Assembly (NCBI RefSeq): GCF_018918045.1
Contig: NZ_JAHLPU010000072.1
Span: 1 to 36,461 of the forward strand
DNA: 36,461 bases
Direction of reading: 5' to 3'
Source of the DNA: Pseudoflavonifractor sp. MSJ-30
Lineage (GTDB): Bacteria; Bacillota; Clostridia; Oscillospirales; Oscillospiraceae
Part shown: piece by piece, positions 32,201 to 36,461 of the stretch
Numbering within the stretch: the stretch's first letter is position 1
How the letters are laid out: each line of letters begins with the position of its first letter
Notes under the pieces: generated by a model
What the model was told of the DNA's origin: nothing
Seen by the model: only the letters and a program-made list of their open reading frames with translations
The model's database searches: none
Made by a program: the position numbers and the translations under genes

Positions 32201-33402
32201 CGGAATTGGTGCTGTCCCAGAAGAATCTGACGCTGGAGGACGTCCGCTTTGTCCCCGCCGCCAGAGCCGGGACTCCCGCCCGGACGGAATCCGACAAGCT
32301 GACGCTGACCTTCGACCCAGCCGGGAACCGGGTCACGGCGGTTGCCGCGAATCCTGACAACGCACCCAAGGCCGGAACCTATTCCTTCACCTGCACCGGC
32401 GTGCTCCCCGGCGGTACGGAAATCCCCGGCGGCACACTGAAAATCACCGTGGGCAAGGCCCTGCCGAAGCTGAAACTCTCCGCATCCTCCGTGAAGCTGA
32501 ACCGCTTCCTGGCAGGTCAGGAGCGGGCCAGCGTCACCGCCAGCCTGTCCGGCTTTGAGGGCTGCGAGCTGGTGGGCTTCCGGGAGCTGGAGCAGGGGCT
32601 GTACAGCGGACTGTCCTTTGAAAACGGCGTCATTACCGCTTCCCTGAGGGATTCCAACGATCTTGGCGGCAGCTATAAGCTGACCCCCGTGGTGCGCCAT
32701 TGCGCCACCGGCCAGCTGGTGGATCTGCCCGCTGCCGTCACGCTGAAGGTCACCGCCTACAGTTCCGACAAGCTGTCCATGAGCCTGTCCGCCAAGGGCA
32801 AGCTGGACACGCTGGACCCCGAAAGCAACCTTGTCTATACGGTGACGAGACTCACGAACTGTCAGGGCCGCCTTACGGATCTGCGTCTGGAGGGGCCGGA
32901 TAAGGACCTGTTCCGGGCCGTGCTGGACAGCGATAGCAACAGGATCCACCTGACCATGGTTCCGGGCCAGACCTACGCAACCAACGTGACCTATCAGGTC
33001 CGGTTCCGGCTGACGGTCTGCGGCAGAGAAATCCTCAGCCCGGTGATGAAGTTCAAGGTGACCCAGACCGCCCTGAAATTCGCCGCCATGCCGGTATCGC
33101 CCATCTATCAGGCCCAGACCGGGCCTCTGACGGTCCGGCTGACGCTGACCGCTCCCGCGGGGGCAGCCATCGGGGACATTCGTCTGAACGAGAAGACCAG
33201 CGCCGCCTTCCTGGAGGCCATCGGCGGTCCTGAGGGCTTCCGGGCCGACCCGGAGACCCTGACCCTCCGCTTCGCCCTCCCCTCCCCCGGCAATCTTCGC
33301 GCCAACAGCACCTACACGGTTCTGCTGGACATCACCCCCAAGGGCAACGCCGAAAACGTCAAACCCACCCAGGTAAGGCTGACGGTGAAGGTGATGAAGT
33401 GA
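26251..33402 (+). CDS. Giant secreted BspA-like leucine-rich-repeat protein with Ig-like domains
   Basis: A 2383-residue exported protein. Residues 1-24 are a signal peptide ending PVWA. Residues 25-95 are a Pro/Thr/Glu-rich linker. Residues about 152-565 hold 18 BspA-type (LRR_5) repeats of 23 residues with the core IGxxAFxxCxxLxxIxLPxxL. Residues 615-920 have about three Big_2 Ig-like domains. A second repeat block of about 11 units spans 933-1229. Four further Ig-like domains follow (about 1310-1680). The last 700 residues hold seven related modules of 88-110 residues starting near 1687, 1775, 1869, 1962, 2071, 2171 and 2274, which I cannot assign to a family. There is no LPxTG motif, membrane helix or SLH domain at the C-terminus, so how it stays on the cell is unclear. 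Such proteins usually bind host or bacterial surfaces. AAAGAGGGAG precedes the ATG. Confidence 0.9.
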   Translation: MKKLFALLLALTMTFQLAQPVWAETVATEPTQTTQTPEEPEETVPESTEPETTEPAVPAQTEAPETTAPETTEASVPESEEPQPDAEPSAEDVPVPQSDSTGTCGESLTWTLAGGTLTISGSGAMTDYNESNTAPWYSGREQITAVVVDRGVTGIGAYAFYGCVNLIDITLPEGLTAIGEYAFKGCSALGRVEILSGMTTLGYDAFRESGITEVVLPEGLKTIGNDAFYNCANLRSVSLPSTLQNLGSYAFYKCSALTAITLPQSLTKMGYECFELCTSLTEIEIPSQLTTIEMQAFAGCTALKSVTLPEGLKVIGAYAFGGCEALTQIHLPESTTELRSGAFSGCKNLTTINLPQGITKIQNSLFSGCSSLAAITIPDSVLTIESSAFSGCSSLTAVEIPTGVSTIGTSAFSRCALLTEMVIPEGVSSIAYGTFYNCTALKKITLPGGLTEIGEEAFENCSALEAIELPEKVTTIGASAFSGCKMLKQITLPDSLTEIGQSAFGNCASLQFIQLPDKLTSVGNYAFSSCTALKRVDIPASVAAIGESAFYGCAKLTAITFGHRQENPLTIGVDAFNVGYYVDNVKTRIGVYSVRGIHPAIQGYAWEKRTVTYYNTEVVPLEAIAIHAQDDAAEIEVGLPLTFVAELTPFDTTDDLVWSINPDNSTGTAEITAEGVLTGLTPGIVTVRAAAGSDESVYGETQITLLPPTGEPDSILVRTAVGAVDEAQLGIPVQMQAVFQPGNVADKHVTWSVSNEKIAAIDESGLLTPLALGSVTVYAVSETYGDLEGSCVVKVLRYADGVTVLRNGGTERTTLGVGEKLSITALLSPADTTSKDVTWTVEELTGQAELVNMGTYGRPMEIRGVAPGTVRLTATVKDYAAVSATVELTVTDTVIPYALADGSGNIYFDTATGTIVRSDNTVQNVSIPASINGVAVTSIAPYVFHDGGYGTITAVTIPKSMREIGSHAFWSCSKMTSLRFAGGSELETIGEYAFHTCNTLTSVSIPASVKTIENFAFYGCSKMESLRFASGSNLKSIGEGAFYTCDGLTAVSLPEGLQSVGKNAFYYCKNVETIYVPDTVTSFGENAFSYCNSLKNVTITGEENLQKLFCSGVMDNLTLSGTFVQKAYPAKNVTLLDTVTEIRDSAFEGQSVEQLTLGRNLKTIGAQAFEYTEITSVTLPEGIVSLGKRAFAECSKLTTVNLPDSLQSIGQDCFEGCSNLNILDLSSVPDTFVERETKLDDRGVVPPVLVRATGGKVSGAWWAESVDGVSHSDDVAFIYQWKGEYYLVPEASGSFVLVYQDQYTGAQGKKLAEARSGLIIRPSDVGYLTGGQSLQLSARMMPEDIAAQVTWSLGAGDEAYASLSQTGLLKVSSGVNVTRQITVTAVPRNGGDAAVLKLWLVPRTTGLEILRNGESVGSELNADMASTPSMTLTVRFQPEDAAPDVVWISSDAKVADVDNGVVTFLKPGTAVIKAMATDGSQVSAQVKINVTYVDGAKKLTLTTDAASLQPGQTARLTLKGSGEIPADMVSYTLPNDLGAVENGVFTAGEKPGTVTVTAAIQGDPLKRTASVKLTVTPLLVNKLEMEAHDDRFQMEDQAGETLLIIDKQSAQGCSFPLTLSARDYRDEPMEDYSVTYASTDTSIATVTAKGVVTLKPGANGQCAIVARVKDAGKATARLWISVRDYSPRLESSKLTLNTALTDAAVSTGFVESYGNGVTGVSVTNDNRFTAEFAASRLTLRPAAPLPNGRYNLTVEAQCADGKTYSYALNLQVKNVLPKVTVKQTARLNIFCAGAETTLTVAAQGAEVENVVLTDNTDFTVDWQDGTALLRLSDSASPKPYTKAKLEIHLAGYAQPVIQNLSISAGTTVPRLKLSAAASSLNTALNPENLSARVQILEGTSLLDLSNATVWTDSALADVEKDGSDVVLTLREPKAASVNLYIQDASWRQSVKLTHKLTVETKLPTLKPTGAINLNAYFTQITGSTELVLSQKNLTLEDVRFVPAARAGTPARTESDKLTLTFDPAGNRVTAVAANPDNAPKAGTYSFTCTGVLPGGTEIPGGTLKITVGKALPKLKLSASSVKLNRFLAGQERASVTASLSGFEGCELVGFRELEQGLYSGLSFENGVITASLRDSNDLGGSYKLTPVVRHCATGQLVDLPAAVTLKVTAYSSDKLSMSLSAKGKLDTLDPESNLVYTVTRLTNCQGRLTDLRLEGPDKDLFRAVLDSDSNRIHLTMVPGQTYATNVTYQVRFRLTVCGREILSPVMKFKVTQTALKFAAMPVSPIYQAQTGPLTVRLTLTAPAGAAIGDIRLNEKTSAAFLEAIGGPEGFRADPETLTLRFALPSPGNLRANSTYTVLLDITPKGNAENVKPTQVRLTVKVMK

Positions 33403-33427
33403 CCAATCAGGAATAGATCCTCATGAA

Positions 33428-33449
33428 GGGGCGGCATTTTTGCCGCCCC
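33428..33449 (+). terminator. Hairpin after the giant gene
   Basis: GGGGCGGC (33428-33435) and GCCGCCCC (33442-33449) form an 8-bp GC stem around ATTTTT, 25 bases after the stop. The trailing bases AACTTGCTTATTT are only partly T-rich, so termination may be incomplete. Confidence 0.55.
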
Positions 33450-33484
33450 AACTTGCTTATTTGCGCAAAAACGGAGGTTCCCAG

Positions 33485-33572
33485 CGTAGGGGGCGATGCC
33501 CACATCGCCCCGTGGGGTACGACGCCAGAGCGGTCAAGAAAAACGGACACACCCATCCCGTCGGCGCCCCCG
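33485..33572. repeat. Family B repeat, partial copy
   Basis: It begins CGTAGGGGGCGATGCCCAC, continues with ATCGCCCCGTGGGGTACGAC and GAGCGGTCAAGAAAAACGGA, and stops before the distal palindrome. It has the same orientation as the copy at 671-780. Confidence 0.65.
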
Positions 33573-33656
33573 GCTGCTGAATGGCATACGGTCCGTATTT
33601 CTGTGACCGTTTCTTTCTCAAGGATTTCAAAATTTCAAAAAATCCAAAAATCCCTC

Positions 33657-33688
33657 TTGACAAACAATCGTCCCGGTGTTACTATAAT
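33657..33688 (+). promoter_or_regulatory. perR promoter
   Basis: TTGACA (33657-33662) is followed after 17 bases by TACTAT (33680-33685), overlapping TATAAT (33683-33688). The AT-rich run just downstream (TAAATAATAATCAAT) could hold a PerR or Fur operator, but no good 15-bp PerR box was found. Confidence 0.6.
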
Positions 33689-33736
33689 GACGTAAATAAT
33701 AATCAATCGCAAATAAAGACAAAAAGGAGGTTTCCC

Positions 33737-34147
33737 ATGGAGACAACCAAACAGTTTCGCAAGCGCAATGCCATTCTGGCCTGCCTTCGGGAAACCAGGT
33801 GTCACCCCAGCGCCGAGACCCTTTACCAGATGCTCCAGAAGGAACACCCGGATATCTCTCTGGCCACGGTCTACCGCAATCTGGCCCTTTTCAAGAGTCA
33901 GGGCACCATCGCCAGCGTGGCCACGGTGGACGGCATTGAGCGATTCGACGGCAACACCGAACCCCATGTCCATTTCATTTGCAGCGGCTGCGGCGCCGTG
34001 CTGGATGTATTTCAGGTGGAGCAGCCGGATTACAGTGGCTTCGCCCGGTTTCTGGGCTGCCGCATCGATCAAACCCAATTGACTTTCACGGGACTCTGCC
34101 GGGACTGCCTGAACACTCCCGCCGAAACCCCGAAAGTAATACAGTAA
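33737..34147 (+). CDS. perR: PerR-type peroxide-sensing repressor (Fur family)
   Basis: A Fur-family metal-dependent repressor of 136 residues. PerR senses peroxide by iron-driven oxidation of histidine ligands. The regulatory ligand set is complete: His23, Asp71, His77, His79 and Asp90, matching His37, Asp85, His91, His93 and Asp104 of Bacillus subtilis PerR. The aspartate at 71 is the mark of PerR rather than Fur. The structural zinc site is CSGC (82-85) with CRDC (121-124). The winged helix holds SLATVYRNLALF. The N-terminal helix is about 14 residues shorter than in Bacillus. AAAAGGAGG lies 6 bases before the ATG at 33737. The next gene, 50 bases away, is reverse rubrerythrin, a classic PerR target in Clostridium. 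Confidence 0.88.
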   Translation: METTKQFRKRNAILACLRETRCHPSAETLYQMLQKEHPDISLATVYRNLALFKSQGTIASVATVDGIERFDGNTEPHVHFICSGCGAVLDVFQVEQPDYSGFARFLGCRIDQTQLTFTGLCRDCLNTPAETPKVIQ

Positions 34148-34197
34148 AAAACAAGCGTAACAAACAACAAATAAAATTTTAAACGGAGGATATTGTT

Positions 34198-34788
34198 ATG
34201 AAGAAATTTGTCTGCCCTGTCTGCGGTTATGTTCTGGAAGCCGAAGTCATGCCTGAGGGCTTTGTCTGCCCCGTCTGCAAGCTCCCCGGTTCTAAGTTTA
34301 AGGTCATGGAAGAGGGCAAGCTGGCTGCCGAGCACGAGCTGGGCATCTACGAGAAGACCGTCGCCAACAACCCCGACATCTCCGCTGAGGACAAGGAATA
34401 TATCCTGGAGCAGCTGAAGGCCAACTTCACCGGCGAGTGCAGCGAGGTCGGTATGTACCTGTGCATGGCCCGTGTGGCCCACCGGGAGGGCTACCCCGAG
34501 ATTGGCCTGTACTGGGAGAAGGCCGCCTATGAGGAAGCCGAGCACGCCGCCAAGTTCGCCGAGATGCTGGGCACCACTCTGGAGCCCAACATGACCGCCT
34601 CCACCAAGAAGAATCTGGCATGGCGCGTGGACTGCGAGTTCGGCGCCACCCAGGGCAAGTTTGACCTGGCCGCCTGCGCCAAGAAGAACGGCCTGGACGC
34701 CATCCACGACACCGTCCACGAAATGGCCAAGGACGAGGCTCGTCATGGAAGAGCGCTGAAGGGCCTGCTGGAGCGGTACTTTAAGTAA
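34198..34788 (+). CDS. Reverse rubrerythrin (NADH peroxidase type)
   Basis: This protein reduces hydrogen peroxide with electrons passed through a rubredoxin-like iron centre, protecting anaerobes from oxygen. The 196 residues have the rubredoxin part first (CPVCGY at 6-11, CPVCK at 25-29) and the four-helix di-iron part after it, the reverse of ordinary rubrerythrin. Likely di-iron ligands lie in [32 protein letters not shown] and [18 protein letters not shown] lies about 8 bases upstream. Codons are strongly biased to GCC, AAG and CTG, so it is probably very abundant. In Clostridium acetobutylicum the equivalent genes are under PerR control. Confidence 0.92.
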   Translation: MKKFVCPVCGYVLEAEVMPEGFVCPVCKLPGSKFKVMEEGKLAAEHELGIYEKTVANNPDISAEDKEYILEQLKANFTGECSEVGMYLCMARVAHREGYPEIGLYWEKAAYEEAEHAAKFAEMLGTTLEPNMTASTKKNLAWRVDCEFGATQGKFDLAACAKKNGLDAIHDTVHEMAKDEARHGRALKGLLERYFK

Positions 34789-34815
34789 GAAATCGCTGAT
34801 TCAGTCGCATAAATC

Positions 34816-34849
34816 AAAGAGGAGAGGGAGTGATCCTTCTCCTCTTTTT
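34816..34849 (+). terminator. Intrinsic terminator after reverse rubrerythrin
   Basis: AAAGAGGAGA (34816-34825) pairs with TCTCCTCTTT (34838-34847) and the transcript ends in TTTTT (34845-34849). It starts 28 bases after the stop codon and is the clearest intrinsic terminator in the window. Confidence 0.85.
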
Positions 34850-34892
34850 GCGCCCTGTGGAAAACAGAGTGGAAAAACATGGGTGTCCCCAG

Positions 34893-35004
34893 CGTAGGGG
34901 GCGATGCCCTCATCGCCCCGCCGGGTGCGACGCCAGAGCAGTCGGAAAAAACGTACACGCCTGTTCCGTCGACACCCCGGGTCGATGTGGGTATCGGCCC
35001 CTGC
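34893..35004. repeat. Family B repeat, isolated copy
   Basis: It begins CGTAGGGGGCGATGCCCTC and ends with GGGTCGATGTGGGTATCGGC, the two palindromes of family B. The middle contains GCAGTCGGAAAAAACGTACA. Orientation is as at 671-780. The 390-base gap it sits in otherwise holds only the terminator and a possible -10 (TATACT at 35103). Confidence 0.65.
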
Positions 35005-35179
35005 ATGGAATACGCAGAGAATGGGCGTTCAATCATAAAATGTTTCTGCGCAATTGCCGCAATTTCACAAAAAGCGATCTTCCCTCTTCCCTTTTGATGT
35101 GCTATACTGACAGAAAAAAGACCGTGACAGTGAAGCCGACAGGAAACGGCGGAAAATCATTCCGGAAAGGGATGTTTCC

Positions 35180-35364
35180 GTGAAAGCAATCATCTACACC
35201 AGCAACACCGGCAGCACGGAGCGCTACGCGCGGCTGCTTGCGGAGCAGACGGGGCTGCCCGCCTATTCGCTGACGGAGGCGGTCAAGGGCTATGGGGCCG
35301 CGGCGAGCGCGTGGGGATCGACCAGCTCAGCGCGGTGCTTGTCTGGTACAACGCCCGGAAATAA
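35180..35364 (+). pseudogene. Internally deleted flavodoxin-domain gene
   Basis: From a GTG at 35180 the sequence reads MKAIIYTSNTGSTERYARLL, then AEQTGLPAYSLTEAVKGYG, a clear flavodoxin N-terminus with the FMN-phosphate loop SNTGSTERYA. About 40 codons in, the frame loses sense. A second frame, shifted by two bases, then reads GERVGIDQLSAVLVWYNARK and stops at 35362-35364, which looks like the C-terminal end of the same protein family. Relatives have roughly 150-170 residues, so about 100 are missing from the middle. A purine-rich GGAAAGGGATG precedes the GTG. The frame stays open into the dCMP deaminase gene, which would give a false fusion. It is probably a dead gene. Confidence 0.75.
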
Positions 35365-35368
35365 GCAC

Positions 35369-35397
35369 TTGAGAAAAACCTCCTGTTTTGGTATACT
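35369..35397 (+). promoter_or_regulatory. Promoter of the dCMP deaminase gene
   Basis: TTGAGA (35369-35374), a 17-base spacer and TATACT (35392-35397) lie just after the flavodoxin remnant and 35 bases before the start codon of the deaminase gene. Confidence 0.7.
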
Positions 35398-35431
35398 ATT
35401 CGAAAAGTACCAAGGCAGGAGGCTTTTGATT

Positions 35432-35926
35432 GTGAAGCGGGAAAATTATATCAGCTGGGACGAGTATTTCATGGGCATCGCCATGCTGGCGGCCCGGAGG
35501 AGCAAGGATCCCAATACCCAAGTGGGGGCCTGCATCGTCTCCAAGGACAATATCATTCTCTCTACCGGCTATAACGGCATGCCCAAGGGCTGTTCCGATG
35601 ACGAATATCCCTGGGACCGGGAGGGTGCTGACACCAAGTACCCCTATGTGGTCCACGCGGAGCTGAACGCCATCCTCAACGCCCACGGCCGGGATTTGCA
35701 GGGCAGCCGGCTGTATGTAGCCCTCTTCCCCTGCAACGAGTGCGCCAAGGCCATTATCCAGAGCGGTGTGAAGGAAGTGCTGTATCTGTCCGACAAGTAC
35801 GCCGATTCCATGGCGACGCTGGCCTCCAAGCGGATGATGGAGTCCGCCGGGGTGAAATTCACCCAGCTGCGACCGGATACAAAGCAGATCGTTCTGGATC
35901 TTGTGCCGGAGGAGGAACGCCGGTGA
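35432..35926 (+). CDS. dCMP deaminase (ComEB-type)
   Basis: A zinc enzyme that turns dCMP into dUMP, feeding thymidylate synthesis. The 164 residues show the zinc and catalytic motifs VVHAELNAI (His and Glu) and PCNECAK (two Cys), plus the family stretches SWDEYFMGIAMLAARRSKDP, NTQVGACIV and GYNGMPKGCSDDEYPW. The GTG at 35432 has AGGAGG 9 bases upstream and gives a protein of family length; the frame is open further up only through the flavodoxin remnant. The stop overlaps the GTG of the next gene by four bases. Confidence 0.92.
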   Translation: MKRENYISWDEYFMGIAMLAARRSKDPNTQVGACIVSKDNIILSTGYNGMPKGCSDDEYPWDREGADTKYPYVVHAELNAILNAHGRDLQGSRLYVALFPCNECAKAIIQSGVKEVLYLSDKYADSMATLASKRMMESAGVKFTQLRPDTKQIVLDLVPEEERR

Positions 35927-36351
35927 TCTCAACAAGAGGGCGCTATGCCCTGCGGATGATGCTGGATCTGGCGGAAAACCAGGGCGACGGCTATGTGTCC
36001 TTGAAGGACATTGCCGCCCGGCAGGATATTTCCAAAAAGTATCTGGAGCAGATCATTCCTGTGCTGAACCGGGCGGGGTTGCTGCAGACCACCCGGGGCG
36101 TTCAGGGCGGCTATCGCCTGACCCGGCGGCCCGAGGAATACACGGTGCTGGACATCCTCTCTGCCACGGAGACGGGACTGGCTGCCGTAGCCTGCCTGGA
36201 GCAGGACGCGAACCCCTGTGCCCGCTGCTGCGATTGCCTGACTTTGCCCGTGTGGCAGGGTCTGGATAAGGTGGTCAAGGACTACCTGGACGGTATTACC
36301 CTTCAGGATGTATTGGACCGGCGGAACGTTGGAAACGACTATGTGATCTGA
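35923..36351 (+). CDS. Rrf2-family transcription regulator, probably iron-sulfur
   Basis: An Rrf2-type winged-helix regulator of 142 residues. The N-terminus STRGRYALRMMLDLA, the recognition part ISKKYLEQIIPVLNRAGLL and the wing RGVQGGYRL are classic. Cysteines 91, 99, 102, 103 and 105 (CLEQDANPCARCCDC) sit where IscR-like members bind a [2Fe-2S] cluster, so it probably senses iron-sulfur or redox state. CymR, the cysteine-metabolism member, lacks such cysteines. The start is GTG at 35923, with GGAGGAGG about 7 bases before it and a four-base overlap with the deaminase gene, so translation is coupled. Its targets may lie beyond the window edge. Confidence 0.9.
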   Translation: MISTRGRYALRMMLDLAENQGDGYVSLKDIAARQDISKKYLEQIIPVLNRAGLLQTTRGVQGGYRLTRRPEEYTVLDILSATETGLAAVACLEQDANPCARCCDCLTLPVWQGLDKVVKDYLDGITLQDVLDRRNVGNDYVI

Positions 36352-36443
36352 CGCGATACGCCGGGGCGCGTGTACGCAAAATACGGACAGTTGTCCTTGT
36401 ACAACCTGCCTAAAAAAGAATGTCAGTTTTTGTCAAAAAGTGC

Positions 36444-36449
36444 TTGACA
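36444..36449 (+). promoter_or_regulatory. -35 box of a promoter cut by the window end
   Basis: TTGACA lies 92 bases after the Rrf2 gene. The matching -10 would fall about 6 bases beyond the window. A gene starting just outside, possibly controlled by the Rrf2 protein, is likely. The remaining bases 36352-36443 show no gene. Confidence 0.4.
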
Positions 36450-36461
36450 AATGGGGCGCGG

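Noticed and set aside
33300..33402. Sortase or S-layer anchor at the end of the giant protein
   Set aside because: The last residues show no LPxTG-type motif, no membrane helix with a basic tail and no SLH repeats.
35180..35926. A 248-residue flavodoxin-deaminase fusion
   Set aside because: The joining segment has no family match, the flavodoxin part is broken by a frame change, and the deaminase has its own promoter and AGGAGG site with a GTG start at 35432.

Overview
The window is the replication-origin region of a Gram-positive, fairly GC-rich chromosome, most likely from a gut bacterium of the class Clostridia (Oscillospirales-like). This placement is inference. It rests on the Firmicutes-type block dnaA-dnaN-S4 protein-recF-gyrB-gyrA, strong AGGAGG-type ribosome binding sites, a RemB-like protein, ParA/ParB with consensus parS sites, a bile salt hydrolase, NfnAB, a PerR/reverse-rubrerythrin pair and a BspA-type leucine-rich-repeat protein. 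No ribosomal or transfer RNA gene was seen.

Layout. 1-3.5 kb (minus strand): a small Ada-like zinc-domain surface protein, an IMP dehydrogenase of the Tritrichomonas type, and a YitT membrane protein. 3.5-5.5 kb: dnaA with DnaA boxes on both sides, and an AT-rich unwinding region just before dnaN. 5.5-13.6 kb (plus): dnaN, S4 protein, recF, gyrB, gyrA, rnhA. 13.8-15.2 kb: remB and a bile salt hydrolase. 15.4-17.9 kb (minus): a DUF1836 regulator-hflK-hflC operon with a consensus promoter. 18.4-22.4 kb (plus): zinc-ribbon membrane protein, two parS sites, parA, parB, serS, mscL. 22.4-24.9 kb: nfnA-nfnB behind a consensus promoter. 24.9-26.1 kb: a non-coding stretch with four inverted pairs of DnaA-box-like sites at fixed spacing, then a tandem array of palindromic repeats. 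26.25-33.4 kb: one 2383-codon secreted protein. 33.7-36.4 kb: perR, reverse rubrerythrin, a deleted flavodoxin remnant, dCMP deaminase and an Rrf2 regulator.

The genes do three main jobs: starting, supporting and segregating chromosome replication (dnaA, dnaN, recF, gyrBA, rnhA, parAB with parS, dCMP deaminase, IMP dehydrogenase); anaerobic redox and peroxide defence (NfnAB, PerR, reverse rubrerythrin, Rrf2); and life in the gut (bile salt hydrolase, giant surface protein).

The gaps between genes are unusually full of palindromic repeats. Four families are named here. Family A is a 100-190 bp element with tandem TTGACAATT ends and two small internal hairpins. Family B is a hairpin with arms like GGGCCGATG/CATCGGCCC, arrayed three times at 25.5-26.06 kb. 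Family C has CTTCCCC...GGGGAAG-type inverted ends. Family D has TGTCATTGCGAG-type 44-bp inverted ends. The most striking unexplained signal is the set of four CCACA-N14-TGTGG pairs at 24.88-25.47 kb.
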